From Nocardioides pinisoli (lineage in GTDB: Bacteria > Actinomycetota > Actinomycetes > Propionibacteriales > Nocardioidaceae), in the NCBI RefSeq assembly GCF_024199985.1, contig NZ_JANARS010000002.1, positions 124,001-188,000 on the forward strand: a DNA stretch of 64,000 bases. Direction: 5' to 3'. The notes under the pieces were generated by a model, which saw nothing but the letters and a program-made list of their open reading frames with translations, had not been told where the DNA came from and did not search any database. How positions within the stretch are numbered: position 1 is the stretch's first letter; each line of letters opens with the position of its first letter. A program made the translations under genes and the position numbers. This document shows, one piece after another, positions 44,487-55,220 of the stretch.

Positions 44487-44921
44487 ATGAGCGACGTACT
44501 GAGCAGGGAGGCCATCGTGCTCGGCGGCCAGGCCACGGACAGGGACGCAGCGATCACGGAGGCCGGCCGCCTGCTGGTCGCCAGCGGTGCGGTCGACGAG
44601 GCCTACGTCGACGCCATGCACGAGCGGGAGACGTCGGTCTCCACGTTCATGGGCAACGGCCTCGCGATCCCGCACGGCACCAACGAGGCGAAGTCGCTCA
44701 TCAGCCGGACCGCGATCTCGTTCGTCCGCTACGACGAGCCGATCGACTGGAAGGGCAGCCCGGCCCGCTACGTCGTCGGGATCGCCGGCGCGGGTGACGA
44801 CCACCTGACCGTGCTGCAGGCGCTGGCCGGCGCCTTCACCGACGACTCCAGCATCGCCGCGCTCGACGCCGCGCAGACCCCCGACGACGTGCTCGCCGTG
44901 CTGGGCGACGTCAGCGCCTGA
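44487..44921 (+). CDS. mtlF: PTS mannitol-type EIIA component
   Basis: 144 aa of the fructose/mannitol EIIA fold. The phospho-His is H63 in NGLAIPHGTNEAK; STFMGNGLAIP is typical of mannitol EIIA. It receives phosphate from HPr and passes it to C429 of the EIICB. ATG 44487 (MSDVLSREAI) is chosen because GAGGAAGAGAG precedes it and the family starts here; an upstream in-frame ATG lacks these. The gene is separated from mtlA by a terminator. Confidence 0.92.
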   Translation: MSDVLSREAIVLGGQATDRDAAITEAGRLLVASGAVDEAYVDAMHERETSVSTFMGNGLAIPHGTNEAKSLISRTAISFVRYDEPIDWKGSPARYVVGIAGAGDDHLTVLQALAGAFTDDSSIAALDAAQTPDDVLAVLGDVSA

Positions 44922-44962
44922 CGCCCGCACCGCGCGTCAGGGCCGGTAACGGTCCGTTCGCA

Positions 44963-44994
44963 CACTCCCGCCCCCACTGATGGGGGCGGGAGTG
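44963..44994 (+). terminator. Terminator after mtlF
   Basis: CACTCCCGCCCCCA (44963-44976), loop CTGA, then its exact complement to 44994: a 14-bp perfect stem with a 4-base loop, followed by CTCATTTC. Confidence 0.85.
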
Positions 44995-45050
44995 CTCATT
45001 TCGAGGCGTTGGCGGAGCGCGTCGGCCGACACGCGCCCATGCGCACGGCG

Positions 45051-45076
45051 CACTACTGCGGAGTGCGTAGTAGTGT
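45051..45076 (+). promoter_or_regulatory. PadR autoregulatory operator with leaderless -10
   Basis: CACTACT (45051-45057) and AGTAGTG (45069-45075) are perfect inverted arms 11 bases apart. TAGTGT (45071-45076) inside the second arm is 7 bases before ATG 45084, so binding would block the -10. PadR proteins commonly repress themselves this way. Confidence 0.6.
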
Positions 45077-45083
45077 GCGTCGC

Positions 45084-45434
45084 ATGGATCAGACCCAGCT
45101 CCTCAAGGGAGTGCTCGACCTCGCGGTGCTGGCCGTGGTGCAGGGAGACGACGGCTACGGCTACGACATCGTCCGACGCCTGCGCGACGGGGGCCTGGCC
45201 GAGGTCGGCGACGCCTCGGTCTACGGCACGCTCCGCCGCCTCTACGCCGCCGGCGCGCTGACGTCGTACGTGGTGCCGTCGGAGAGCGGGCCGCATCGCA
45301 AGTACTACGGCATCACGCCCATCGGCCGCGAGCAGCTCGCCCGCCAGCGCGACGACTGGCACGCCTTCGCCACCACTCTCGACGGGCTCCTCGCCGGACC
45401 CGCGTCCCCTGCCGCTCGAGGAGCCAGCGCATGA
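45084..45434 (+). CDS. PadR-family transcriptional regulator
   Basis: 116 aa. The winged-helix signature is clear: LLKGVLDLAVLAVVQGDDGY, GYDIVRRLRDGGL, ASVYGTLRRLYAAGALTSYV and RKYYGITPIGREQLARQRDD. PadR proteins sense small molecules or cell-envelope stress and repress nearby transporters or membrane genes. The downstream membrane gene overlaps by ATGA and is the probable target. ATG 45084 is set by the leaderless hexamer; an upstream frame extension has no signal. Confidence 0.9.
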   Translation: MDQTQLLKGVLDLAVLAVVQGDDGYGYDIVRRLRDGGLAEVGDASVYGTLRRLYAAGALTSYVVPSESGPHRKYYGITPIGREQLARQRDDWHAFATTLDGLLAGPASPAARGASA

Positions 45435-46486
45435 ACACGACCGAACTCCCCGTCCGCCCCGACGTCACCGCCTTCGTCTCCCGCGTCCGCGAGCTGCTGG
45501 CGGACCTGGCCGAGGACGAGCGGCTCGAGCTGACCGAGGGGCTCGAGGCGGATCTCGCCGACCAGGTCGCCGAGCAGGGTGGGGGAGTGCTGGCGGACCC
45601 CGAGGCGTACGCCCGCGAGCTGCGCGCTGCCGCCGGGTTCGATCCCGCGCCGCGCCGCCGGCTGCAGGTCCCGACGGGCAGGTCGATGGCCGAGCAGCTG
45701 GACGTGGCCCGCGACCTCTGGGGCGCGCTGGTCTCCCGGCCCCGCGTCGCTCCGGTGTGGACGGTCCTCGTCGCCCTCCGGCCGGCGTGGTGGGCGGTGC
45801 GTGCGTGGGCCGCAGCGGTCATCATCGCCAGGCTCGTGCCCGGCTGGTACGACTACGGACTCGTCTGGCTGCCGGGCGTCCCCCCGGTCCTGGGGCTCGC
45901 CGTCCTCGCGGCCTGCCTCGTGGGGAGCGCGCTCGTCGGCGTCGGCACGCTGTGGCCCGGCGGACGGCGTGGCACGCCTGGGCGCACGGTCCTGCTCCTC
46001 CTCAACATCGCTGCGGTGCTCGCCCTGCCGGTCATCAACGGGCAGCTGGACCAGCAGTCCTGGAGCCGGTACAGCCAGGGGTACGACGAGGCCCAGTGGG
46101 GCGGCGACACGCGCGGTGTCGTCAATCGCGGTGAGCAGGTCTGCAACATCGCGGCGTACGACGCCCAGGGGCAGCCGTTGGTCGGTGTGCAGCTCTTCGA
46201 CCAGGCCGGCCGCCCGCTCGACGTGCGGTGCAACGGCCAGGTCGACAAGTTGGTGCCGTGGGTGCTGGGCGACGTCACTCGCTGGAACGTCTTCCCGCTC
46301 GGCGAGCGCGACGTCCCCGCCCGCCGCCCCGCGCAGCGCGAGGACCTCGAGGGCGCCGCCTTCCCGACCCCCGACCGCGCCACCACGCCCGAGGTGACGA
46401 ACCCCCTCGTACCGGAGGAGGACGAGCGGGAGGTCGATCAGAGGACCGACCGCGACCGCGGGCGCACGAACGACCGGAGCCGCTGA
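45431..46486 (+). CDS. HAAS-type membrane signalling protein coupled to PadR
   Basis: 351 aa. The N-terminal about 75 residues (VSRVRELLADLAEDERLELT, ADQVAEQGGGVLADPEAYAR) are a short helical domain of the HAAS/DUF1700 type, which in many genomes follows a PadR gene. Membrane spans come next: WAAAVIIARLVPGW, PPVLGLAVLAACLVGSALVG and TVLLLLNIAAVLALPVI. A soluble C-terminal part follows (GEQVCNIAAYDAQGQPLVGV) ending in a charged tail. Likely senses membrane or extracytoplasmic state; target unknown. Confidence 0.75.
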   Translation: MNTTELPVRPDVTAFVSRVRELLADLAEDERLELTEGLEADLADQVAEQGGGVLADPEAYARELRAAAGFDPAPRRRLQVPTGRSMAEQLDVARDLWGALVSRPRVAPVWTVLVALRPAWWAVRAWAAAVIIARLVPGWYDYGLVWLPGVPPVLGLAVLAACLVGSALVGVGTLWPGGRRGTPGRTVLLLLNIAAVLALPVINGQLDQQSWSRYSQGYDEAQWGGDTRGVVNRGEQVCNIAAYDAQGQPLVGVQLFDQAGRPLDVRCNGQVDKLVPWVLGDVTRWNVFPLGERDVPARRPAQREDLEGAAFPTPDRATTPEVTNPLVPEEDEREVDQRTDRDRGRTNDRSR

Positions 46487-46550
46487 GCCCGGTCCACGAC
46501 GTCGTGGGGAGTGGTCGCGGGGATGACCGCTCCCCATGACGTCCGCACCG

Positions 46551-48680
46551 TCAGGCCGGCGCCACCGCGACCGGTACGCCGTTGAGGGCGGCGTTGCCCG
46601 ACACGTCGAGCAGCTCGGGGTCGGTGAGGTCGTTGACCGAGACCCCCGGCACCTCGCGGCTGCGCGACATCAGCACGCCGTCCGCGCCGTGACCGTAGCC
46701 GTGGGGGAGGGAGACCACCCCCGGCATCAGGTCGTCGGAGGCGGCCACCTCCACCTCGACCGACCCGACGCGAGAGGTGATCCGCACGCGCGAGCCGTCC
46801 TCGATCGCGCGTTGCGCGAGGTCGTCCGGGTTCATCAGCAGCTGGTGGCGCGGTCGACCCCGGGTCAGTCGCTCGGAGTTGTGCATCCAGGAGTTGCAGT
46901 CGCGCTGGTGGCGCCGCCCGATCAGGAGCAGCTCGTCGCCGGTGGGGACCGGGACGGCGGCGAGCCGGGCCACCTCCGCGACCACGAGCGCGGGCGCGAG
47001 GTCGACACGCTTGCTCCGGGCCGGCAGCCGCCCGGGCAGCTGCCCACCGCGGAGCGGGCCGAGGTCGATGCCGGCCGGTCGTGCGCGCAGCTTGGTGAGG
47101 GTGACCCCGCTCGACCCGCTGCGCAGCAGCTGCCCGACCAGGAAGGTGGGGCTGGCAGTCAGCCGGGCGCGCTGGACGAGCCGCTTCTTCAGCGGGGGCT
47201 TGCGGTCCAGCCGCGCGGCGGTGCGCAGGGTGATCTCGCGGAAGATCTGCCAGTCGTGGCGCTGGTCGGGCTCCTTCTCGAACACCGCCGGGGTGAACCG
47301 AGCCGTGTTGCGCACCGCCAGCAGGTGGAAGACCAGGTCGTAGTGGTCGCGCTCGAGCGCCGTGGTCGGCGGGAGGATCACGTCGGCGTGCCGGGTGGTC
47401 TCGTTGACGTAGATGTCGACGGCCGCCATGAAGTCGAGGCCCCGCAGCGCGCCGTCGAGCCGGGCGCCGTCCGGGGTCGACAGGACCGGGTTGCCCGCGA
47501 CCGTGAGCACGGCGCGGACCTGGCCCTCGCCGGGCGTCTCGATCTCCTCGCGCAGCGCCGCCACCGGCAGCTCGCCCGCCGTCTCCGGCAGGCCGCGGAC
47601 CCGCGAGCGCCAGGCGTCGTGGTGCCCGCGACCGATCAGCCCGGTGCCGACGGCGTCGATCGCCGGCGTGGTGAACATCGCGCCACCGGGCCGGTCGAGA
47701 TTGCCGGTGATGACGTTGAGGCAGGTGACCGCCCACTGGCACACGGTGCCCCACGGGCCGGCGGAGACGCCGATCCGGCTGTAGACGACGGCTGACTCGG
47801 CCGCCGCGAGCTCGCGGGCGAGCCGGCGGACCTCCCCGGCCGGGAGCCCGCTCATCGCCTCGGCGCGCTCGGGGGTGAAGTCGGCGACGAGCTCGACGAC
47901 GGTGTCCAGCCCGTCGACGTACGACGCCACGCCGGGGGCGCTGTCGGGCGTGGTCTCCGCGGTGAGGACGTGCAGCATCGCGAGCAGCACCCAGGCGTCG
48001 GTGCCGGGCCGGACGAAGTGGTGCTCGTCGGCCACCTTGGCGGTCTCGGTGCGGCGCGGGTCGAGCACGACCATCTTGCCGCCGCGCGCCCGCAGGTCGC
48101 GCACGCGCTGCGGGAAGTCGGGGACCGTCATCAGCGAGCCGTTGGAGGCCATCGGGTTGCCGCCGACCACCAGGAACCACGAGGTGCGGTCGATGTCGGG
48201 GATCGGCAGGAAGAGCTGGTGGCCGAAGACGAGGTGCGCGACGAGCTGGTGGGGGAGCTGGTCGACCGAGGTGGCGGAGTAGCGGTTCCTGGTGCGGAAG
48301 GACTTGAACATCGCGGTGCCGTGGGTCATCGACCCGAGGCTGTGGGCGTTGGGGTTGCCGAGGTAGACGCCGAGCGCGTCGTCGCCGTGCTCGTTGATGA
48401 CGCGCGCGAGGTTGTCCGCGACGAGGTCGAACGCCTCGTCCCAGCCGATCTCCTCCCACCGGGCGTCCGCGTGCTCTCCGACGCGACGCACGGGCCGACG
48501 CAACCGGTCGGGATCGGCGTAGACGTCGGCGATCGCCACCCCCTTGGGGCAGACGTGACCGCGGGAGAGGGGATCGGCCGCGTTGCCGCGCACCCCGACG
48601 ACCTCGCGACCCTCGACGGTGAGCTCGAGGCCGCAGATCGCCTCGCACAGGTTGCAGACGCCGATCCGCTTCTCCGACAT
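46551..48680 (-). CDS. Molybdopterin oxidoreductase (DMSO-reductase family)
   Basis: 709 aa. The N-terminal [4Fe-4S] motif is C9-x2-C12-x3-C16 in [11 protein letters not shown] with the fourth ligand C44 in HVCPKG. Cofactor-binding stretches include [33 protein letters not shown] and the C-terminal dinucleotide-binding domain ([25 protein letters not shown]). No Tat signal, so it is cytoplasmic. It lacks an adjacent membrane or electron-transfer subunit, so donor and substrate are open; resemblance to formate-dehydrogenase-like single-subunit enzymes is only general. The ATG at 48680 has GACGAT 7 bases upstream. Confidence 0.85.
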   Translation of the reverse strand: MSEKRIGVCNLCEAICGLELTVEGREVVGVRGNAADPLSRGHVCPKGVAIADVYADPDRLRRPVRRVGEHADARWEEIGWDEAFDLVADNLARVINEHGDDALGVYLGNPNAHSLGSMTHGTAMFKSFRTRNRYSATSVDQLPHQLVAHLVFGHQLFLPIPDIDRTSWFLVVGGNPMASNGSLMTVPDFPQRVRDLRARGGKMVVLDPRRTETAKVADEHHFVRPGTDAWVLLAMLHVLTAETTPDSAPGVASYVDGLDTVVELVADFTPERAEAMSGLPAGEVRRLARELAAAESAVVYSRIGVSAGPWGTVCQWAVTCLNVITGNLDRPGGAMFTTPAIDAVGTGLIGRGHHDAWRSRVRGLPETAGELPVAALREEIETPGEGQVRAVLTVAGNPVLSTPDGARLDGALRGLDFMAAVDIYVNETTRHADVILPPTTALERDHYDLVFHLLAVRNTARFTPAVFEKEPDQRHDWQIFREITLRTAARLDRKPPLKKRLVQRARLTASPTFLVGQLLRSGSSGVTLTKLRARPAGIDLGPLRGGQLPGRLPARSKRVDLAPALVVAEVARLAAVPVPTGDELLLIGRRHQRDCNSWMHNSERLTRGRPRHQLLMNPDDLAQRAIEDGSRVRITSRVGSVEVEVAASDDLMPGVVSLPHGYGHGADGVLMSRSREVPGVSVNDLTDPELLDVSGNAALNGVPVAVAPA

Positions 48681-48810
48681 GTCAGCGATCGTCGCACGAG
48701 CGGCACCCCGCAGGGGGATGACACCGGACGAGCGAGGCGTCAGACTCTGCCGAGCCCGGTCCAGACCAGCACGGTCGCCGGGCGGCATCCCCAACAGAAT
48801 GGAGCACGAC

Positions 48811-49077
48811 ATGGGTTTCGGAGGGCCGATCGGCCTCATCGTCATCGGACTGGTCCTGGCGCTCGCCTTCAACGAGCAGCAGGTGGGTCCCCTCGAGGTC
48901 ATCACACTGGGCTGGATCCTCGTCATCGCCGGCGTGCTCTGGCTCGTGCTGACGCTGGTCCAGCAGAACACCAAGCGGCGCCACACCACGACCGCCACCA
49001 CCACCGACGCGCAGGGCCGCCAGGCGTCCACGCAGCGGACCAGCGAGTCCGACCCGCCGGCCCCGCCGGCCGTGTGA
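48811..49077 (+). CDS. Small DUF6458-type membrane protein
   Basis: 88 aa. Two membrane spans, [15 protein letters not shown] and [20 protein letters not shown], then a Thr/Ser-rich cytoplasmic tail. This matches the small actinobacterial DUF6458 family. ATG 48811 has GGAG 6 bases upstream; an in-frame ATG at 48799 would add four residues. Role unknown. Confidence 0.75.
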   Translation: MGFGGPIGLIVIGLVLALAFNEQQVGPLEVITLGWILVIAGVLWLVLTLVQQNTKRRHTTTATTTDAQGRQASTQRTSESDPPAPPAV

Positions 49078-49080
49078 ACA

Positions 49081-49131
49081 CCCCGCGGCGTTCTCCTCCT
49101 CCGCTTCGCTCCTCCGGACAACGCCGCGGGG
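49081..49131 (+). terminator. Hairpin after the DUF6458 gene
   Basis: CCCCGCGGCGTT (49081-49092) pairs exactly with 49120-49131 around a 27-base pyrimidine-rich loop. No T-run. Confidence 0.6.
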
Positions 49132-49177
49132 ACCCCGTTCCCTCCGCAGGGCTCCTGCTCTCGCTTCGCGGCGCGGA

Positions 49178-49208
49178 TTGGGCCTGTGGTCCAGCGCCTC
49201 GATATGCT
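49178..49208 (+). promoter_or_regulatory. rpsO promoter
   Basis: TTGGGC (49178-49183) and TATGCT (49203-49208) are separated by 19 bases. The start would lie about 100 bases before the rpsO ATG, giving a real leader, unlike most genes here. Confidence 0.5.
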
Positions 49209-49316
49209 TCTGCGGTTGCCCAGCAGGGCGACGACGCCGTCACGACGGCCGCGGAACCAGAGTGCCCCGGTGAACAGGCCCGGGCGCGCCGCGCAACGAG
49301 AACCGAAGGAGCCCCC

Positions 49317-49592
49317 ATGTCGATTGGTACCGACGCGGAGACCAAGAAGAAGATCATCGCCGAGTACGCCCTGACCGAGGGCGACACCGGTTCCCCCGAG
49401 GTCCAGATCGCGCTGCTCAGCCACCGCATCTCGCACCTCACCGAGCACCTCAAGCAGCACAAGCACGACCACCACAGCCGTCGTGGCCTGCTGCTCCTGG
49501 TCGGCCAGCGCCGCCGCCTGCTCAACTACCTGCAGAAGACGGAGATCGAGCGCTACCGCTCGATCGTCGAGCGCCTCGGTCTCCGCCGCTGA
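49317..49592 (+). CDS. rpsO: 30S ribosomal protein S15
   Basis: 91 aa. The signature [20 protein letters not shown] and [20 protein letters not shown], then [20 protein letters not shown], are all present. S15 is a primary 16S rRNA binder in 30S assembly. ATG 49317 has GAAGGA 6 bases upstream. It is separated from ribF by about 15 kb, though often adjacent in actinobacteria, and is followed by pnp. Confidence 0.97.
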   Translation: MSIGTDAETKKKIIAEYALTEGDTGSPEVQIALLSHRISHLTEHLKQHKHDHHSRRGLLLLVGQRRRLLNYLQKTEIERYRSIVERLGLRR

Positions 49593-49597
49593 GCGAA

Positions 49598-49627
49598 GGA
49601 GCGGCTTCCCGCACGGGGAGCCGCTCC
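49598..49627 (+). terminator. Terminator after rpsO
   Basis: GGAGCGGCTTCCC (49598-49610), loop GCAC, then GGGGAGCCGCTCC (49615-49627): a 13-bp stem with one G-U, followed by TGTCACATCC. Confidence 0.75.
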
Positions 49628-49665
49628 TGTCACATCCGGGACCACCCTCCCGGCCCGGGCCGCGC

Positions 49666-49876
49666 TAATGTCGGTCCGGCACAACTGAAACAACACCCAA
49701 CAGGAGCGACCCGCCTCGTCGCCCGGTCCTCGGTAGTGGCCTTCAGATTCCAGCCCCCGGCTGCGAGATCTGCGGGCCTCGATCGAAGACCGGCCCCGCG
49801 GGACCTTCGATGGTCCACCACATGAGGGGTGGACGCCGCGGATCGCTCCGCGAAGAGAAAGCAGGATCCTGCTTCC
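49666..49876 (+). promoter_or_regulatory. pnp promoter and structured leader
   Basis: TAATGT (49666-49671) is a likely -10, giving a leader of about 200 bases. In it are folding segments (for example TCGATCGAAG against CTTCGATGG, about 49781-49812) and a perfect 16-base palindrome, AAGCAGGATCCTGCTT (49859-49874), ending 2 bases before the ATG and covering the AGCAGGA ribosome site. pnp genes elsewhere are autoregulated through their leader; the structure here suggests the same but by a different element. Confidence 0.55.
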
Positions 49877-52120
49877 ATGAGTGAACCCATCATCTCCGCT
49901 GTCGAGACCGTCCTCGACAACGGCAAGTTCGGCCAGCGCACGGTCAAGTTCGAGACCGGGCTGCTCGCCCGCCAGGCCGCCGGCTCCGTCACGGCCTACC
50001 TCGACGACGAGACCATGCTGCTCTCGGCGACCACCGCCTCGAAGAACCCGAAGGACCACTTCGACTTCTTCCCGCTGACCATCGACGTCGAGGAGCGGAT
50101 GTACGCCGTGGGCCAGATCCCCGGCTCCTTCTTCCGCTCCGAGGGCCGTCCGGGCGAGGACGCCATCCTCACCTGCCGCCTGATCGACCGCCCGCTGCGC
50201 CCGACCTTCAAGAAGGGTCTGCGCAACGAGGTCCAGGTCGTCATCACCGTCATGGCGCTCGACCCCGACCAGCCCTACGACGTGCTGGCGATCAACGCCG
50301 CGTCGCTGTCGACCCAGCTCTCCGGCCTGCCGTTCTCCGGCCCGGTCGGCGGCGTCCGGGTCGCGCTCATCGACGGCCAGTGGGTGGCCTTCCCGAGCCA
50401 CTCGCAGCTCGAGTCGGCCGTGTTCGACATGGTCGTCGCCGGTCGCGTCACCGAGTCCGGTGACGTCGCCATCATGATGGTCGAGGCCGAGGCCCCCGAG
50501 GAGACCTTCTCCCTCATCCAGGGTGGCGCCCAGGCGCCCACCGAGGACGTCGTGGCCAGCGGCCTCGACGCGGCGAAGCCCTTCATCAAGCAGCTCGTCG
50601 AGGCCCAGGCCCAGCTCGCGGCCGAGGCCGCCAAGCCGGTCCAGGACTTCCCGGTCTTCCTCGACTACGAGGACGACGTCTACGCCGCCGTCGAGGCTGC
50701 TGCCAAGGACGACCTGACCGCCGCCATGCAGATCGGCGACAAGCAGGAGCGCGAGTCGCGCACCGACGAGCTCAAGGTCGCGCTGCTCGAGCAGCTCGCC
50801 GGCCAGTTCGAGGGTCGCGAGAAGGAGCTCGGCGCCGCGTTCCGCTCGGTCACCAAGAACGTCGTGCGCGAGCGCGTCCTGCGCGACAAGATCCGCATCG
50901 ACGGCCGCGGCCTCGCCGACATCCGTCCGCTGCACGCCGAGGTCAACGTGATCCCGCGCGTCCACGGCTCCGCGCTGTTCGAGCGTGGCGAGACCCAGAT
51001 CCTGGGCGTCACCACCCTCGACATGCTCAAGATGGAGCAGCAGCTCGACACGCTGTCGCCGGAGAAGCACCGCCGCTACATGCACAAGTACGTCTTCCCG
51101 CCGTTCTCCACCGGCGAGACCGGTCGCGTGGGCTCGCCCAAGCGCCGCGAGGTCGGCCACGGCGCCCTGGCGCGCCGCGCGCTGCTCCCCGTCCTGCCCA
51201 CGCGCGAGGAGTTCCCCTACGCGATCCGCCAGCTCTCCGAGGCCATGGGCTCCAACGGCTCCACCTCGATGGGCTCGGTCTGCGCCTCGACCCTGTCGCT
51301 GCTGCAGGCCGGTGTGCCGCTGAAGGCGCCCGTCGCCGGCATCGCGATGGGCCTCATCTCCGGCGAGGTCGACGGTGAGACCCAGTACGTCGCGCTGACC
51401 GACATCCTCGGTGCCGAGGACGCGTTCGGCGACATGGACTTCAAGGTCGCCGGCACCCGCGAGTTCGTCACCGCGCTCCAGCTCGACACCAAGCTCGACG
51501 GCATCCCCGCCGAGGTCCTGGCCGCCGCGCTGACCCAGGCCCGCGACGCGCGCCTGGCGATCCTCGACGTCATGGGCGAGGCCATCGACGCTCCCGAGGA
51601 GATGTCGATCCACGCGCCGCGCATCATCACCATCCGCGTGCCCGTCGACAAGATCGGCGAGGTGATCGGGCCCAAGGGCAAGGTCATCAACCAGATCCAG
51701 GACGACACGGGCGCGACGCTGTCCATCGAGGACGACGGCACGGTCTACATCGGTGCGACCAACGGCGAGGCGGCCGAGGCCGCCAAGGCCGCGGTCAACG
51801 CGATCGCCAACCCGACGATGCCCGAGGTCGGCGAGCGCTACCTCGGCACGGTCGTGAAGACGACCAACTTCGGCGCGTTCGTCTCGCTGCTCCCGGGCAA
51901 GGACGGCCTGCTGCACATCAGCAAGCTGCGCGCCCTGGCCGGTGGCAAGCGCGTCGACGCCGTCGAGGACGTCCTGGCCGTCGGCCAGAAGGTGCAGGTC
52001 AAGATCGCCGAGATCGACGACCGCGGCAAGCTCTCGCTCGTCCCCGTCGTCGAGGAGGACGAGGCCGGCTCCGAGGAGTCCGCTGACGTCGACGCGGCCC
52101 TCGAGCCCGCCGGCGAGTGA
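49877..52120 (+). CDS. pnp: Polyribonucleotide nucleotidyltransferase (PNPase)
   Basis: 747 aa. 3'-5' phosphorolytic exoribonuclease, also making RNA tails. Two RNase PH domains: residues about 10-230 and 330-560 ([24 protein letters not shown] core, [12 protein letters not shown]). The KH domain has [20 protein letters not shown]. The C-terminal S1 domain has [20 protein letters not shown]. Ends in a short acidic tail. Full family length. Leader is structured. Confidence 0.96.
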   Translation: MSEPIISAVETVLDNGKFGQRTVKFETGLLARQAAGSVTAYLDDETMLLSATTASKNPKDHFDFFPLTIDVEERMYAVGQIPGSFFRSEGRPGEDAILTCRLIDRPLRPTFKKGLRNEVQVVITVMALDPDQPYDVLAINAASLSTQLSGLPFSGPVGGVRVALIDGQWVAFPSHSQLESAVFDMVVAGRVTESGDVAIMMVEAEAPEETFSLIQGGAQAPTEDVVASGLDAAKPFIKQLVEAQAQLAAEAAKPVQDFPVFLDYEDDVYAAVEAAAKDDLTAAMQIGDKQERESRTDELKVALLEQLAGQFEGREKELGAAFRSVTKNVVRERVLRDKIRIDGRGLADIRPLHAEVNVIPRVHGSALFERGETQILGVTTLDMLKMEQQLDTLSPEKHRRYMHKYVFPPFSTGETGRVGSPKRREVGHGALARRALLPVLPTREEFPYAIRQLSEAMGSNGSTSMGSVCASTLSLLQAGVPLKAPVAGIAMGLISGEVDGETQYVALTDILGAEDAFGDMDFKVAGTREFVTALQLDTKLDGIPAEVLAAALTQARDARLAILDVMGEAIDAPEEMSIHAPRIITIRVPVDKIGEVIGPKGKVINQIQDDTGATLSIEDDGTVYIGATNGEAAEAAKAAVNAIANPTMPEVGERYLGTVVKTTNFGAFVSLLPGKDGLLHISKLRALAGGKRVDAVEDVLAVGQKVQVKIAEIDDRGKLSLVPVVEEDEAGSEESADVDAALEPAGE

Positions 52121-52140
52121 CCTTCGCCTGACGCTCCACC

Positions 52141-52176
52141 CCACGACCGGTCGGCCGTCTGGCCGGCCGGTCGTGG
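52141..52176 (+). terminator. Terminator after pnp
   Basis: CCACGACCGGTCGGCC (52141-52156), loop GTCT, then GGCCGGCCGGTCGTGG to 52176: a 16-bp stem with one G-U. Confidence 0.8.
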
Positions 52177-52205
52177 CGCTTCACCCCACCCCGGAAGGAC
52201 CCCTC

Positions 52206-53522
52206 ATGCAGAAGGCGCCGCAGAAGACCGGCACCACCCGCACCCTCCACACCGTGAAGGACGCCGACGGCGCGGTGACCTCGCGCGTACGACGCACGGT
52301 CCTGCCCAGCGGCATGCGCGTCGTCACCGAGCAGATGGCCGGCACCCGCTCGGCCAGCATCGGCGTGTGGGTGGCCGTCGGCTCGCGCGACGAGACGCCC
52401 GCGCTGCACGGCTGCTCGCACTTCCTCGAGCACCTGCTCTTCAAGGGCACCCCCGAGCGCAGCGCGATGGACATCTCCGTGGCGCTCGACGCGGTCGGTG
52501 GCGAGTTCAACGCCTTCACCACCAAGGAGTACACCGTCTTCCACGCGCGGGTCCTCGACGAGGACCTCGGCACCGCGGTGGACGTGCTCGGCGACATGGT
52601 GACCGCCTCGACGATCACCCCGGCCGACGTCGAGGCCGAGCGCGACGTGATCCTCGACGAGATCGCGATGCACGACGACGATCCGGACGACGTCGTCCAC
52701 AACCTCTTCGCGCAGCAGGCGTGGGGCGACACCCCGCTCGGTCGCCCGATCGCCGGCACCGAGGTCTCCATCACCGCGATGACGCGGGCGCAGATCCACC
52801 GCTTCTACCGGCGCCACTACCGCCCGGACAACATGGTCGTCTCGGTCGCGGGCAACATCGACCACGCGACCGTCGTACGACAGGTCCGCAAGGCGTTCGG
52901 TCGCGGCGGCTTCCTCGAGGGCGAGGCCGACCCGACCCCGTCCGCGCAGTCCGAGCGCGCTCGCAAGGTCTACCCGGGCGAGACGCGCACCGTCCGCCCG
53001 CAGGAGCAGGTCAACCTGGTCCTGGGCGTCAAGGGGCTGACCCGCACCGACCCGCGCCGCTACACCCTCGGTGTGCTCAACACCGCCCTCGGCGGCGGCA
53101 CCTCGTCGCGGATGTTCCAGGAGGTCCGTGAGCTGCGCGGGCTGGCCTACTCCGTCTACTCGTTCGCCACCCACCACGCCGACGCCGGCGTCGTGGGCGT
53201 CTCGGTCGGCTGCCTGCCCGGCAAGTACGACGCCGTCCTGGAGACCGTGCGCAACGAGCTCGCCAAGGTCGCCGCCGAGGGCCTGACCGAGGAGGAGGTC
53301 GAGCGCGGCAAGGGCCAGCTCAAGGGCGGTCTCGTGCTCGGTCTCGAGGACTCCGGATCTCGCATGTCGCGCATCGGCAAGGCCGAGCTCGTCCACGACG
53401 AGCTGCTCACCATCGACGAGGTCGTCGAGCGGATCGAGGCCGTGACCACCGACGACGTGGCGGCGCTCGCCGAGGAGCTCTTCACCCAGCCCGAGCTGCT
53501 CGCGGTCGTCGGCCCGAGGTAG
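52206..53522 (+). CDS. M16-family zinc peptidase (processing-peptidase-like)
   Basis: 438 aa. The inverted zinc motif HFLEH gives H72, E75 and H76; the third ligand is in the E-rich stretch AERDVILDEIAMHDDD. The C-terminal half has the R/Y substrate-gripping motif GTSSRMFQEVRELRGLAYSV. No signal peptide. The gene is the usual neighbour of pnp in actinobacteria. GGAAGG precedes ATG 52206. Physiological substrates are unknown. Confidence 0.92.
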   Translation: MQKAPQKTGTTRTLHTVKDADGAVTSRVRRTVLPSGMRVVTEQMAGTRSASIGVWVAVGSRDETPALHGCSHFLEHLLFKGTPERSAMDISVALDAVGGEFNAFTTKEYTVFHARVLDEDLGTAVDVLGDMVTASTITPADVEAERDVILDEIAMHDDDPDDVVHNLFAQQAWGDTPLGRPIAGTEVSITAMTRAQIHRFYRRHYRPDNMVVSVAGNIDHATVVRQVRKAFGRGGFLEGEADPTPSAQSERARKVYPGETRTVRPQEQVNLVLGVKGLTRTDPRRYTLGVLNTALGGGTSSRMFQEVRELRGLAYSVYSFATHHADAGVVGVSVGCLPGKYDAVLETVRNELAKVAAEGLTEEEVERGKGQLKGGLVLGLEDSGSRMSRIGKAELVHDELLTIDEVVERIEAVTTDDVAALAEELFTQPELLAVVGPR

Positions 53523-53534
53523 CCGCGTCGCCCG

Positions 53535-54898
<1,364 letters not shown>

Positions 54899-54923
54899 GT
54901 CCCAGAGATCGCTGGGGGCGACG

Positions 54924-55220
54924 TCAGAGGAGTCGAGCCACGGCGGCGACCACCGACGCGCCCACGACCACGACGAGGAAGGGCATCCGCAGCAGCAGCG
55001 CCACGACCGCGAAGCCGAGGCCGAGGGCTCGTGCGTCGAGCGTCAGCGTGGAACCGGAGGAGAACACCTGGACGGCGACGAGCGCGGCGAGCAGCGCGAC
55101 CGGGATGAGGTCGGCGACCCGCTCCACCGTGGGGTGCTCGAGCACCCGCTCCGGCAGGGACAGCCCGGCGAGCTTGAGCAGGTAGCAGCCGACGCCGGCC
55201 AGCAGGACAGCGGTCCACAT
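54924..55220 (-). CDS. azlD: Branched-chain amino-acid exporter small subunit AzlD
   Basis: 98 aa with three or four membrane spans (AVLLAGVGCYLLKLAGL, LIPVALLAALVAVQVF, LGFAVVALLLRMPFLVVVVG). This fits AzlD, the small partner of AzlC. Start overlaps the azlC stop (TGATG). Confidence 0.85.
   Translation of the reverse strand: MWTAVLLAGVGCYLLKLAGLSLPERVLEHPTVERVADLIPVALLAALVAVQVFSSGSTLTLDARALGLGFAVVALLLRMPFLVVVVGASVVAAVARLL

Noticed and set aside
33789..49316. Genomic island by base composition
   Set aside because: GC content and codon use look like the flanks, and there is no integrase, tRNA end or direct repeat at the edges.
49553..52144. Long open frame opposite pnp (over 860 codons)
   Set aside because: Mirror of the pnp codon bias at high GC; Asp/Val/Glu/Arg-rich, no start signal or family.
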